Part shown: positions 43,578 through 52,991 of the stretch, piece by piece | Numbering within the stretch: position 1 is the first letter of the stretch | How the letters are laid out: each line of letters opens with the position of its first letter | Source of the DNA: Frankineae bacterium MT45 | Lineage (GTDB): Bacteria > Actinomycetota > Actinomycetes > Mycobacteriales > Jatrophihabitantaceae | Direction: 5' to 3' | Assembly: GCA_900100325.1 (NCBI GenBank) | Contig: LT629697.1 | Location: forward strand, 2,167,423 to 2,231,422 | DNA: 64,000 nucleotides | The notes under the pieces: generated by a model | What the model saw: only the letters and a program-made list of their open reading frames with translations | Told to the model about the DNA's origin: nothing | Database searches by the model: none | Made by a program: the position numbers and the translations under genes

Positions 43578-45986
43578 TCAGGTCCGGTTCCGACCCCACC
43601 TCTTCGGCAGGAGTAGGCGCACCCCGTTCCAGCCATCGGCAGGCATGAACCGAGCCTGCAGCCGCGCGACCCGTCCACGGTTGTCGCGCAGCGCCGACTC
43701 CACCGTCTTCAGATCATCGACCAGACGCCCGTCCGCTTCGGTCTGGGTTGAGACTGCTCCCGGTCTTGCGTACCGAGCGTCTTCGACTGCGGCCGAGAGT
43801 GTCGCGAGTGAGGTAAGTGCCTCGCCGGAGACAGGGCCCGCGCCCAGCAACGCCGTCACCTGACGCGGTGACGTGGACGGTGACCACACGTAGCCCAAGT
43901 CCCGGGCCGTCGCGGTCAGCTCATCCCAGAGCGGATCGGCGGTAGCGGCCGCGATTCGGCGCCGTCGCGCCGCGGCCCGTCGCCCGACCGGAATCAGGAC
44001 GATTGCCAGCACCACCGCGGCGATGCCCAGCACGATGAGAAGGACGACGCCGCCGGTTCCCGCGAACCACCGCTGCTGGCTGACACTGCTGGATCCCGTG
44101 TCGGGTGCGGTCTGGTTCCGTGGCTTGGTCGTGGTGGCCGGAGCCGGAGTGGCGAGCGGGGCCGTGCTCGGTGCCGGCTGGTTGTTGGTGGTCGGCGCCG
44201 GAACGTAGGGCAAGCTCTGGGCCCGCGCCGCGTCCGCCCCGCTCAACGGAGTCGGGTCGAAGGCAGTCCAGCCGAAGCCGCTGAAGTACGCCTCGACCCA
44301 GGCATGCGCGTCGCTGGTCGTCACCTGGAAGTTCCCGCCGCTGTCGGCCTGCGCGTGGGTGTAGCCGACCACGACTCGTGACGGCACACCGGCCAATCGG
44401 AGCATCACCGCCATCGCCGCTGCGTACTGCTGGCAGAAGCCCTGCTTGTTGGTCAGGAAGTCGAGGAGGTCGCTCCCGGAGTCGCCGAGCTTCGTCGAGA
44501 GCGTGTAGGTGAAGCCGTTCGCCGGCGTGGTGAAGTACTCAGACAACGCCCGGGCCTTGGCATACGGGCCGGTGAGTCCAGCCACGATCCTCGCCGTGAG
44601 CTGAGCGATCTCGGGCGGGAGGTTGCTCGGCGTGTTCAGGTCCCCGGCGACGTCGCTGATGGTCGGGTTGACCAGGTCCGGGGCACCGGCCAGGTCGGCG
44701 CTGTTCGGCTGGGGAGCGCTGACGGTGACGGTGTAGCGCTCGCCCGAGCGCAGGCCCGGGCCACCCACCACGGCCGTCCGCTCGTTCCAGGTCGTGCCTC
44801 GGGGCAGACCGTGGATCGCCGTCGGCGACTGCAGGGTGGGTGCGTTTCCGGCCAGGTTCTTTACGGTGATCTTCGCGTCGTACTGCACCGGATTCGCCGG
44901 CTGGTCATCCGGAATCAGGGGCAGGTCGTCCTGGCGGAGTCCGACGGTGGGGGAGTTGAGGCTCTGCTGCCAGCGGGTTCCGGTGAAGTTGTCGAGAACC
45001 AGCTGGCGGAGGTAGTACGGGTTCGGGCCGGAGACCTGCACCGATAGCAGTGGGATCGGGGTTGTGCGCTTGAGATCACCCTTCAGGGAGACGAACGGAT
45101 CGAGCGTCGTGCCACCGGCGCCGCTGCCGCTACTCCCCGAATCGCCGTTGTGTACCGCATTGGCCAGCGGATTGTGCGCACTGCTCGGCAGGACCGCGGC
45201 CAGCACCAACGCGACCACGAAGGCGACGCCGCCGATCCTTAGCCCGGTCGCGCCGACCGTCGACACCGTCCCGCCATCCCTCAGCGCGTCCGTTCCGTGA
45301 TGGCCGGACATCATCGGCCCCCACCGCAGATGCTGCTCGCGCGAACCCTCGGAGAGCACCAGCAGATAACCGGCGGCAACCAACGCGAATGACCACCAAG
45401 GCACCGGCGTGCGGGGAACGGAGGCCGAGAGGGTCAGGATGAGTAGATAGGGCCCAGCTAGTAGCGCGCCGGCGCGGAAGACGACGGCGATCGCGTCGCT
45501 GAAGACGGCGACCGCGACCATGACGATCGTCAGCACGAAGATCGCCGCTGGGATGGATCGATCCGGTGAGACGGTGTCTCGGATGTAGGTACTGAGGTCG
45601 GCCCCGTAGTCGGAGATCGTCGTGCCTGAGGCCCGGGTGGGGATCAGGCCGCCGAGCGCATGATCGGGGAGGAAGCGTGCCGTGACGAGTAGGGTCACCA
45701 GGCCGAGCCCGGGCAGCACCTGGGCGATGTGCGCCTCCCAGCGCATCCGCAGCGCCGCCGCCGGCGCCAGCAGCAGCACGATCGACAGCCACGCGAAATA
45801 GACCCAGCCGGTGTCGGTGAAGAGGGCTCCGAGCGGTACGACGGCACAGCAGGTAGCGACGATCACGATCAGCGTCGCTCGCGCATCCGGAGTCAGTGTC
45901 GTCGCGCTGAATACCGGACGCCTGGGTGGGCGTGGCGCAGCGGCGGGCTGGGCCGGGCCCGTCCGTGTCGCTGCCGGGCGCGTCAT
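43578..45986 (-). CDS. Transglutaminase-like membrane protein (TgpA/DUF3488 type)
   Basis: 802 aa. N-terminal DUF3488/TgpA_N region with about seven transmembrane helices, an extracytoplasmic transglutaminase core with the triad Cys in KQGFCQQYAAAM, His in SDAHAWVEAYF and Asp in WTAFDPTPL, a Pro/Thr-rich linker, one more helix (VVLLIVLGIAAVVLAIVLIP) and a cytoplasmic DUF4129-like tail. ATG 45986 overlaps the DUF58 stop (ATGA). The MoxR-DUF58-transglutaminase trio is common in bacteria; its substrate is not known and may be envelope protein crosslinks or their hydrolysis. Confidence 0.85.
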   Translation of the reverse strand: MTRPAATRTGPAQPAAAPRPPRRPVFSATTLTPDARATLIVIVATCCAVVPLGALFTDTGWVYFAWLSIVLLLAPAAALRMRWEAHIAQVLPGLGLVTLLVTARFLPDHALGGLIPTRASGTTISDYGADLSTYIRDTVSPDRSIPAAIFVLTIVMVAVAVFSDAIAVVFRAGALLAGPYLLILTLSASVPRTPVPWWSFALVAAGYLLVLSEGSREQHLRWGPMMSGHHGTDALRDGGTVSTVGATGLRIGGVAFVVALVLAAVLPSSAHNPLANAVHNGDSGSSGSGAGGTTLDPFVSLKGDLKRTTPIPLLSVQVSGPNPYYLRQLVLDNFTGTRWQQSLNSPTVGLRQDDLPLIPDDQPANPVQYDAKITVKNLAGNAPTLQSPTAIHGLPRGTTWNERTAVVGGPGLRSGERYTVTVSAPQPNSADLAGAPDLVNPTISDVAGDLNTPSNLPPEIAQLTARIVAGLTGPYAKARALSEYFTTPANGFTYTLSTKLGDSGSDLLDFLTNKQGFCQQYAAAMAVMLRLAGVPSRVVVGYTHAQADSGGNFQVTTSDAHAWVEAYFSGFGWTAFDPTPLSGADAARAQSLPYVPAPTTNNQPAPSTAPLATPAPATTTKPRNQTAPDTGSSSVSQQRWFAGTGGVVLLIVLGIAAVVLAIVLIPVGRRAAARRRRIAAATADPLWDELTATARDLGYVWSPSTSPRQVTALLGAGPVSGEALTSLATLSAAVEDARYARPGAVSTQTEADGRLVDDLKTVESALRDNRGRVARLQARFMPADGWNGVRLLLPKRWGRNRT

Positions 45987-47353
45987 CGCAGCCCGCCCAG
46001 TTGCGCCGGCTGCCCGACCAGCCGGGACCAGACGCTGGTCACCGATTCGCCAGGGCCCGCGATCGCCACCGCCCAGCCGGCTGCCCGCAGCAGGCCGCAG
46101 GATTGCAGCAGCGCTGACGACGGCTCCCACACCCCGCCCGCGGTTGATCCGATCTCTGCAGCACCGGCGACCTCGGCGTTATCGGTGCCGGCCGATCCGG
46201 CGCGGCCCGGATCGGCTGCGGATTCCTGGCCGAGCAGGTCGTAGCTGTCGACGTCGATGACGATCGCCAGCGAGCGTCCACGGCCCCGCGCCTTCTCGAC
46301 CATCCGCTGCGCCGTCGTCTCGTCGAGCCCGGCCAAGAGCGCGATCGTCATTGAATGGTCGGCGCCGGCGGCCATCCGATCGACCATCTCCGAGACGTGC
46401 ACATCCTGACGGGGCTGCGAGAGAGCCAGGTAGGTCAGCACATCATCGCGACGAGTGAAGCGAATGCCGCCTGGTTGCTGCGGTGCGTCCAGGATGGTCA
46501 CGGGCCGGTGATCGCCGATGAGGTGGCATCCGATGCTCGCGGCGGCACTGACCAGCCACTCGAAACTCGCCGACTCGCCCGGTTCGCCCGCGGCGCTTCC
46601 CCACCTCGGGTGGGCGCTGAAGCGAAGGTCCAGCGCGAGCATGATGTCGCTGGGCGCGGGCTGCTCATCCTGGCGCACCATCAGCGTCCCGGCTCGCGCC
46701 GTCAGCCGCCAGTGGATTCGGCGCAGGTCGTCGCCGTCGCGGTACTCGCGGGTGGTGTGATCGTCCACGCCGTTGCTACCGATGTAGGCGCTCGCGACAC
46801 CGTCTCCGAATCCGGCGACGAGGCTCGTCGAGCCCCGGTTGAGGAGTTCGACCCTCGGCGTGACAAGCAGTTTGGAGCGCGCCGTGAAGGAACGGGTGCG
46901 GTCGATCAAGCCGAAGGGATCGGTGAGCCGGATGTGCAGCGGCCCGACGGAGTGCTCGCCGCGAGGCAGTTCGGGCAGCCGGTAGCCGACAGTCCGGGTC
47001 TGGTGCGGGCTGAGCCGGTCCAGCACGAAGCGGGCCCGTCCGCGGGCTTGGCCGGGGAGGGTGTCTTCCAGCATCAGCGTGCTCGTCGGCAGCGCCGAGC
47101 GGCTGGTCACCGTCAGCTGCACGATCGCCCGCTCGCCCACCGTGGATCGTGCGGGCTCCAGCCGGCGGGTGCTCGAGATCGTCAGGCGTTCACGACCGAC
47201 CACAACGGCGGCGACGATCGGGACGATCGCGGCGAAGGCGCCACCGCGCACCAATTCCTGCTCACTGAGCGCGGCCCCGCAGATGACGGCGGCAACCCCG
47301 GCCGCGAGCAGGCAGCGAGCTCGTTTGGTGAATCCGGGGTGCACCCGCCGCAT
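45983..47353 (-). CDS. DUF58 domain protein
   Basis: 456 aa. Two N-terminal transmembrane helices (RCLLAAGVAAVICGAAL and FAAIVPIVAAVVVG), a beta-rich middle region and the DUF58 signature REYRDGDDLRRIHWRLTAR in a vWA-like domain. Such proteins partner with MoxR AAA+ ATPases. I start at ATG 47353, six bases after the moxR stop; the frame is open much further upstream but that part is antisense-like Arg/Pro-rich sequence inside moxR. Confidence 0.85.
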   Translation of the reverse strand: MRRVHPGFTKRARCLLAAGVAAVICGAALSEQELVRGGAFAAIVPIVAAVVVGRERLTISSTRRLEPARSTVGERAIVQLTVTSRSALPTSTLMLEDTLPGQARGRARFVLDRLSPHQTRTVGYRLPELPRGEHSVGPLHIRLTDPFGLIDRTRSFTARSKLLVTPRVELLNRGSTSLVAGFGDGVASAYIGSNGVDDHTTREYRDGDDLRRIHWRLTARAGTLMVRQDEQPAPSDIMLALDLRFSAHPRWGSAAGEPGESASFEWLVSAAASIGCHLIGDHRPVTILDAPQQPGGIRFTRRDDVLTYLALSQPRQDVHVSEMVDRMAAGADHSMTIALLAGLDETTAQRMVEKARGRGRSLAIVIDVDSYDLLGQESAADPGRAGSAGTDNAEVAGAAEIGSTAGGVWEPSSALLQSCGLLRAAGWAVAIAGPGESVTSVWSRLVGQPAQLGGLR

Positions 47354-47358
47354 CGCAG

Positions 47359-48417
47359 TTAGCCCACTCGATAGTCGGCGGCGCTCTGCGCGTGGGCGGC
47401 GGGGGAGGTCTGCGGGTGGGCGGAGACGCCGCTGGCGGCGACGTGCGTCGGGATCGGCACGGAACCCAGCAGAGTAGTGAGGAGCGTCGCCGGGGTCACC
47501 CCGGTCGCGGCGCCGCTGGAGCTCAGCAGGATGCGGTGGGCGAAGACCGGCACGGTCATCGCCTGCAGATCGTCGGGCAGGACGTGCGCCCGGCCCCGCA
47601 CGGCGGCTCGTGCCTTGGCCGCGCGCAGCAGCTGCAGCGACGCCCGTGGGGAGGCGCCGAGCTTCACATGCGGCGACTGGCGAGTGGCTACGGCGATGTC
47701 CACGGCGTAGGCCTTCAGCGAGTCGGCGACGAAGATGTCGCGTGCCGCCCGGATGAGCCGGCGCATGGTGTCGGCGTCGCAGACCGGCCCCAGGTCGACC
47801 ATCGGGTCGCTGGCCGCGTGCTCGGAGAGCATCGCGATCTCGGCATTGTGGGTCGGGTACCCCATGGAGACCCGCAGCATGAACCGATCGCGCTGGGCCT
47901 CCGGCAGCGGGTACGTCCCCTCCATATCGATGGGGTTCTGGGTCGCCACCACGAAGAAGGGCGCCTCGAGGGCGAACGTCCGGCCGTCGACGGTGACCTG
48001 GCGCTCCTCCATGCACTCGAGCAGGGCTGACTGCGTCTTGGGCGAAGCCCGGTTGATCTCGTCGCCGATCACCACGTTGGCGAAGACCGGGCCCGGCTTG
48101 AAGTCGAAGTCGCTGGTGAGGTTGTTGTAGACGCTCACACCGGTGAGGTCGCTCGGCATGAGATCCGGTGTGAACTGCACGCGGCGCACAGTGCAGTCGA
48201 TCGAACGGGCGATCGCCTTCGCGAAGGTGGTCTTGCCGACGCCCGGGATGTCCTCGATGAGCAGGTGCCCCTCGGCCAGCAGGGCGATCAAGCCGAGTTC
48301 GATCGCCTCCGGCTTTCCTTCGATGACCCGGGCGATGTTCGCAGCGATGGCAGCAGAGACGGCCTGCACATCGACGGTCGCCTCAGAACCGTCGAAGCCG
48401 TTGAATGCCACGCTCAC
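47359..48417 (-). CDS. moxR: MoxR family AAA+ ATPase
   Basis: 352-aa chaperone-like ATPase. Walker A EDIPGVGKTTFAKA, Walker B with GDEINRASPKTQSALLECME, sensor 1 VVATQNPIDMEGTYPLPEAQ and the C-terminal lid. MoxR proteins assemble or activate partner proteins, here presumably the DUF58 product. GTG 48417 follows a GAAGGCGAGG site; GTG 48411 or a longer start to 48501 are alternatives. First gene of the minus-strand operon, divergent from mraZ with 299 bp between. Confidence 0.88.
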   Translation of the reverse strand: MSVAFNGFDGSEATVDVQAVSAAIAANIARVIEGKPEAIELGLIALLAEGHLLIEDIPGVGKTTFAKAIARSIDCTVRRVQFTPDLMPSDLTGVSVYNNLTSDFDFKPGPVFANVVIGDEINRASPKTQSALLECMEERQVTVDGRTFALEAPFFVVATQNPIDMEGTYPLPEAQRDRFMLRVSMGYPTHNAEIAMLSEHAASDPMVDLGPVCDADTMRRLIRAARDIFVADSLKAYAVDIAVATRQSPHVKLGASPRASLQLLRAAKARAAVRGRAHVLPDDLQAMTVPVFAHRILLSSSGAATGVTPATLLTTLLGSVPIPTHVAASGVSAHPQTSPAAHAQSAADYRVG

Positions 48418-48634
48418 CGGCGTCGCCTCGCCTTCATGTCGTTTGTCGTTCGTCGGGCGCGCGCGCAACTGACGCTGGCATCGAGTATGCCGCTTTCGCA
48501 CTTTAGTGCCATCAGCCGGATTGCGCCCGGCTCATCTTCGCCGGTCGAATCTGCGCCGACCCAGCGCCGGTGCGCAACGGTGGGCGATACCCAGCTCGTG
48601 GGGGATGCAACCGGCCAGAAACCGTGTCTTTGAG

Positions 48635-48680
48635 TTGACGGTGGTGAATGGTGGGGTACGGTGGGGGAAGGTGGGGAACA
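48635..48680 (+). promoter_or_regulatory. dcw promoter with four 10-bp-spaced MraZ boxes
   Basis: GTGG begins at 48641, 48651, 48661 and 48671, exactly one helical turn apart: GTGGTGAATG, GTGGGGTACG, GTGGGGGAAG, GTGGGGAACA. MraZ is a ring-forming regulator known to bind such TGGG direct repeats upstream of its own gene. The array overlaps a promoter: TTGACG (48635-48640), 16 bp, TACGGT (48657-48662), so binding would block RNA polymerase. Confidence 0.8.
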
Positions 48681-48716
48681 GTTGGCTTCCGGATAGAAGG
48701 GCGCGGGTGAATTGTC

Positions 48717-49148
48717 TTGTTTCTCGGCACGCACACGCCGCGTCTGGACGACAAGGGGCGTCTCGCCCTGCCGGCGAAGTTCCGGGCCGAGCTGGACAGC
48801 GGGCTCGTCATCACCAAAGGGCAGGAGCGCTGCCTCTTTGTCTTCGGGATCGGCGAGTTCGGCCGTCTCACCGACCTGCTGCGGACGGCCCCGGTCACCG
48901 ATCGGCGCGCCCGTGACTACAGCCGGGTCTTCTTTGCCAGTGCGTCCAACGAAGTTCCGGATGCACAGGGACGGATCACCGTGCCGCAGGCGCTGCGGAC
49001 GTATGCCGGTCTCACCAAGGAGTGCGTGGTGATCGGCGCGAACACCCGAGTCGAGATCTGGGACGCCGTCGCATGGCAGAGCTACCTCGACAGCACCGAG
49101 CAGGCCTTCGCCGAAGCGGAGGAGGAGGTGCTTCCCGGGCTCTTCTGA
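48717..49148 (+). CDS. mraZ: Transcriptional regulator MraZ
   Basis: 143-aa protein with two AbrB-like MraZ repeats: [20 protein letters not shown] at the N-terminus and [17 protein letters not shown] in the second half. It autoregulates the dcw cluster through the repeats just upstream. The start is TTG 48717 with GGGTGA seven bases before; no in-frame ATG or GTG gives the conserved N-terminus, so a rare start may itself limit expression. Confidence 0.92.
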   Translation: MFLGTHTPRLDDKGRLALPAKFRAELDSGLVITKGQERCLFVFGIGEFGRLTDLLRTAPVTDRRARDYSRVFFASASNEVPDAQGRITVPQALRTYAGLTKECVVIGANTRVEIWDAVAWQSYLDSTEQAFAEAEEEVLPGLF

Positions 49149-49414
49149 GAATTCCCCACTCGTCCCCCCGATCCAGCGACGAAACGCAATTCGAGGCGTT
49201 TGCTCAGGCCTCCTCCCGTCCCCGACGACTTTGGCTCTGACACCACTTCCCCGGTGCCAGAGCAGCCACGGGACGGGTGGGGACCTGAGCACACGACACC
49301 GGCCGGTTCACGCACAGCGTGCGGCCACCGCCGGACCCGCAGCACTCGAACTCCCGCGACGACGACCCCCGCGTCACCGCAAGCACAGCGCACCAGCAGC
49401 AGAACGGAGCAAGC
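49149..49414. other. 266-bp mraZ-rsmH spacer
   Basis: This is the only sizeable gap within the division cluster. It has one further isolated GGTGGGGAC (about 49277) resembling an MraZ half-site and ends in ACGGAGC before rsmH. No credible gene or terminator was found; open frames in it are low-complexity. Confidence 0.4.
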
Positions 49415-50383
49415 ATGAGCGGCCCCAACAGCCCGCAGCCGGCGGTTCACGTGCCGGTCATGCTTGAACGAGTCCTCGCCCTGCTGGCCCCGGCCCTGGC
49501 TGATCGCCCGGCCGTCGTCGTCGATGCCACGCTCGGCCTCGGTGGCCACGCCGAGGCGCTCCTCACCGCTCATCCGCAGCTGACCCTCGTCGGGCTGGAC
49601 CGCGATCAGGACGCGCTCGCCCGCAGCGCGCAGCGCCTCTCGCCCTTCGTCGGCCGGACGCACCTGGTGCACGCCGTCTACGACCAGATGCCGGCCGTTC
49701 TTGCCGAACTCGGCTACGAGCACGTCGACGGGGTGCTCTTCGACCTCGGTGTCTCCTCGATGCAACTCGACCAGGCCGAGCGCGGATTCGCCTACGCCCA
49801 GGACGCGCCGCTGGACATGCGGATGGATCAGAGCCAGGGGGCAACGGCGGCCGACGTGCTGAACACCTACCCCGTCTCGGACCTGGCCCGCATCCTGCGC
49901 GACTACGGCGAGGAGCGCTTCGCCCTCCGCGTCGCACAGGCGATCGGGCGTGAGCGTCGGGTCGCTCCACTGGACTCCACTGCCCGGCTGGCTGAACTCG
50001 TCCGCGACGCCATCCCGGCCGCGACCCGGCGCACCGGCGGGCACCCGGCGAAGCGGACCTTTCAGGCCCTGCGCATCGAGGTGAACTCCGAACTCGAGGC
50101 CGTCGAGGGCGCCATTCCGGCGGCGACCGCAGCGCTGCGGGTCGGCGGCCGGATCGTGGTGCTCTCGTATCAATCTCTGGAGGACCGGATCGTCAAGCAG
50201 CACTTCGCCGCGCTGGCCCGCGACACCACACCGGTCGACCTGCCGGTCACCCTGGCGGAGAGCGGGCCGCAGTTGCGGCTGCTCACTCGTGGCGAACTGG
50301 CCACCGAAGCCGAGATCGCCGAGAACTCCCGGGCCGCGTCGGTCCGATTGCGCGCGGCCGAGCGAGTTCGGCTCTCGGCATGA
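49415..50383 (+). CDS. rsmH: 16S rRNA (cytosine1402-N4)-methyltransferase
   Basis: 322-aa MraW/RsmH enzyme. [13 protein letters not shown] near the N-terminus, the SAM loop [14 protein letters not shown], the [14 protein letters not shown] block and the conserved [14 protein letters not shown] segment identify it. It methylates N4 of C1402 in the ribosomal P site and heads the tightly packed part of the dcw cluster. ATG 49415 is used; the open frame to 49319 lacks conserved sequence. Its stop overlaps the next start. Confidence 0.94.
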   Translation: MSGPNSPQPAVHVPVMLERVLALLAPALADRPAVVVDATLGLGGHAEALLTAHPQLTLVGLDRDQDALARSAQRLSPFVGRTHLVHAVYDQMPAVLAELGYEHVDGVLFDLGVSSMQLDQAERGFAYAQDAPLDMRMDQSQGATAADVLNTYPVSDLARILRDYGEERFALRVAQAIGRERRVAPLDSTARLAELVRDAIPAATRRTGGHPAKRTFQALRIEVNSELEAVEGAIPAATAALRVGGRIVVLSYQSLEDRIVKQHFAALARDTTPVDLPVTLAESGPQLRLLTRGELATEAEIAENSRAASVRLRAAERVRLSA

Positions 50384-50784
50384 TGAGCGCACAGGTCTCC
50401 ACGAGCCGGCCCCGGCGCCTGCCCTTCGCCCTGCTCATCATGGGCTTGGTGCTCGGCGGTCTCTGTGCCCTGCTGGCGCTGAACATCGCCGCCGCCGCCG
50501 ACGAGTTGCGCCGTCATGAACTGGCTGCCACCAACCAGGATCTCGTCGGTGAGGTGCAGCAGCTGAGCGCCCAGGTCGCTGCGGCGCAGGCACCGGCCGC
50601 ACTGGCGACGGCGGCCACGAAGCTCGGCATGGTTCCGGCCGGCAACCCGTCATTCCTCGTGATCGCACCGAACGGCAAGGCCTCGGTGCGCGGGACGCCC
50701 GTCGCCGCAGTGGCCCCGCCGACACCCACCCCGACGCCGACACCCGCCCCCACCACGGTGCCGATCGATGGAGCCCCCCGATGA
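50380..50784 (+). CDS. ftsL: FtsL-like septation protein
   Basis: 134 aa: basic cytosolic N-terminus, one transmembrane helix ([20 protein letters not shown]), a heptad-like extracellular segment ([20 protein letters not shown]), then a Pro/Thr tail ([14 protein letters not shown]). Size, topology and position between rsmH and ftsI are those of actinobacterial FtsL, which with FtsB/DivIC and FtsQ activates FtsW-FtsI. Primary sequence conservation in this family is low, so the name rests on topology and position. Confidence 0.82.
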   Translation: MMSAQVSTSRPRRLPFALLIMGLVLGGLCALLALNIAAAADELRRHELAATNQDLVGEVQQLSAQVAAAQAPAALATAATKLGMVPAGNPSFLVIAPNGKASVRGTPVAAVAPPTPTPTPTPAPTTVPIDGAPR

Positions 50785-52913
50785 ACCGTCCGCCCGCCGA
50801 CCCGCCCCGTCGTGCCCCGCAGCGACCCACCCAGACCCGTACGCAGGCCCCCCGGGGGCAGGCTCCTCGCGCGCAGGCTCCGCAGGCTCCGCGGGCTCAG
50901 GCGCATCGCGGCAGCCAGGCCCGAACCGCACCGCGGAGTGCTGCACCGCGAGCGGCGCAACCCCGAGGCGCGACGGCGACCCTTCCCCGAACGTCCGCTC
51001 CGCGACCGGTCCAGTCGAGGACAGCGCAGGGGAGAACGGTCCAGCAGCGCCCCAACCAGCAGCGCCCCAACCCGCCGCGGCCGGCGGCGCGTCCGAGTCG
51101 TCCACCGAAGCCACCGAAGCCGCCCCGGGCGCTGAAGCTGGGACGGGCCGAGCGTCGGCTGCACGTGGGCTTCGGCGCGGTGTGCGTGTTGCTGTTGGTG
51201 ATCGGCGCCCGTCTCGTCCAAGTCCAGGGCCTCGACCACGGCGGGTACGCCACCGCGGCCAATGCCGAACGCACCGCGACCATCGAACTGCACGCGCTGC
51301 GGGGCGAGATTCTCGACCGCAATGGCACAGCACTGGCCTACACAACCGATGCGCAGGACATCACCGCCGACCCTGAGCAGATCTCGGCCGCCGAGCGCGG
51401 GGTCTACGCGGCCACGCTGGCGCCACTCCTCAACGTCCCGGCCGCGACGATCGTCCAGGCGTTGGCCGTGAAGAGCCAGTACGCGCTGCTGGCGCAGGGG
51501 GTCGATCAGGCCACCGCCAACAAGATTGAGGCGCTCTCCATCAACGACGCGCCGGTGCACGGGATCTACACGCAGGCCACCACCGAACGGCAGTACCCGG
51601 GGCAGACGACCGCGGCGAACGTCGTCGGGCTGGTGCACTCCGACGGAACCGGGGCCGCCGGCATCGAGGCGCAGTACAACTCACTGCTGGCCGGACACGA
51701 CGGCTCGCTGACGTACTCGGTCGACGGCAAGGGCCAGGTGAACCCGAGTGGTCCCGATGATCGCCGGAACGCGGTGAACGGGGCCAACGTGCAGCTCACC
51801 CTCGATCAGGACCTGCAGTACACGACGCAGCGTTACGCCGATTCGGCCAAGTCGGCCTCCGGCGCCCGGGGCGTCCAGGTGGCGATTCTGACCAAGACGG
51901 GTCAGGTGCTCGCGCTGGCCAGCAACGGCACGTTCAACTCGGCCGATCCGAGCACGATCACCCCGACCACCCCGCTCGATGCCCCGATCCAGAGCGTCTT
52001 CGAGCCCGGATCGGTGAACAAGGTGGTCACCTTCTCAGCGGCGCTGGAGAAGGGGCTGATCACGCCCAGCTCGGTCTTCGAGGTTCCCGGCAGCATCACC
52101 ACCGGGGGAGTCACCGTCAATGACGCCTGGGGGCACCCAACCCAGCCGTTCACGGCGACCGGAATCCTCGCCGAGTCCTCGAACGTCGGGACCCTGCAGA
52201 TCGCCCAGAAGCTGGGGCCGCAGGCGTGGGATGACTACGAGCAGAAGTTCGGCATCGGCCAGACCACCGGAATCGAGTTGCCGGGGGAGAGCGCCGGCAT
52301 CCTGCCGCCGATGAACACCTGGTCGGACTCCTCCTTCGCCAACCTGCCGATCGGGCAGGGCATCGCGATGACCGTCCTGCAACTGGCGTCGATGTACCAG
52401 ACCATCGCCAACAACGGCGTCCGCATCCCGCCGCGCATTACCCAGTCGGTGACCCAGGCGAACGGGGCCGTGACAGTCACGCCGCAGCCGGCTGGCATCC
52501 GGGTCGTCTCGCCGAGCACTGCCAAGACCGTCCGCACCATGCTTGAGTCGGTGACGCTGGCCGGTGGCACCGGCAAGAAGGCCGCCATCGCCGGATACCG
52601 CGTCGCCGGCAAGACCGGGACGGCCCAGCAGCCCGACCCGGCGAACGGTGGCCGCTACAGCACCTCGCTCAACTGGGACACCTTCGCGGGCATGGTGCCG
52701 GCCGACAACCCGCAGTTCGTCGTCGCCATCATGGTCGACGCCCCGGCTCATGGTCTGGAGGGCGGCGACGTCGCGGCCCCGCTCTTCCACGAGATCGCGA
52801 CCTATGAGGTGCAGCATGCGCAGGTCGCGCCGACCGGATCGACCTCCACCCACGTGCCGCTCTTCGCCTGCAGCGACACCATCCGGATCTTCTACGGCAA
52901 CGGCGTGTGCTGA
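50781..52913 (+). CDS. ftsI: Septal peptidoglycan transpeptidase FtsI/PBP3 (PbpB)
   Basis: 710-aa class B penicillin-binding protein. A long (~115 residue) Pro/Arg/Gln-rich cytosolic N-terminus precedes one transmembrane helix (LHVGFGAVCVLLLVIGARLV). The dimerisation domain contains RGEILDRNGTALAYT. The transpeptidase domain has the nucleophile SVNK (Ser411), SSN (466-468) and KTGT (Lys611). It crosslinks peptidoglycan at the septum with FtsW as the polymerase. ATG 50781 overlaps the ftsL stop. The extended N-terminus has repeats such as QQRPN and APRAQ. Confidence 0.94.
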   Translation: MNRPPADPPRRAPQRPTQTRTQAPRGQAPRAQAPQAPRAQAHRGSQARTAPRSAAPRAAQPRGATATLPRTSAPRPVQSRTAQGRTVQQRPNQQRPNPPRPAARPSRPPKPPKPPRALKLGRAERRLHVGFGAVCVLLLVIGARLVQVQGLDHGGYATAANAERTATIELHALRGEILDRNGTALAYTTDAQDITADPEQISAAERGVYAATLAPLLNVPAATIVQALAVKSQYALLAQGVDQATANKIEALSINDAPVHGIYTQATTERQYPGQTTAANVVGLVHSDGTGAAGIEAQYNSLLAGHDGSLTYSVDGKGQVNPSGPDDRRNAVNGANVQLTLDQDLQYTTQRYADSAKSASGARGVQVAILTKTGQVLALASNGTFNSADPSTITPTTPLDAPIQSVFEPGSVNKVVTFSAALEKGLITPSSVFEVPGSITTGGVTVNDAWGHPTQPFTATGILAESSNVGTLQIAQKLGPQAWDDYEQKFGIGQTTGIELPGESAGILPPMNTWSDSSFANLPIGQGIAMTVLQLASMYQTIANNGVRIPPRITQSVTQANGAVTVTPQPAGIRVVSPSTAKTVRTMLESVTLAGGTGKKAAIAGYRVAGKTGTAQQPDPANGGRYSTSLNWDTFAGMVPADNPQFVVAIMVDAPAHGLEGGDVAAPLFHEIATYEVQHAQVAPTGSTSTHVPLFACSDTIRIFYGNGVC

Positions 52914-52991
52914 GTGTGAGGCCCGTTGGGAGCCCTCGCCGGCTGCACCGTGTGCACGGTCACGCCGCCGGCGACGGTAAGTTCTACTGAC

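Noticed and set aside
47354-48016. N-terminal extension of the DUF58 protein
   Set aside because: The open frame lies inside moxR, is Arg/Gly/Pro-rich, and precedes a proper ATG with two transmembrane helices after it.
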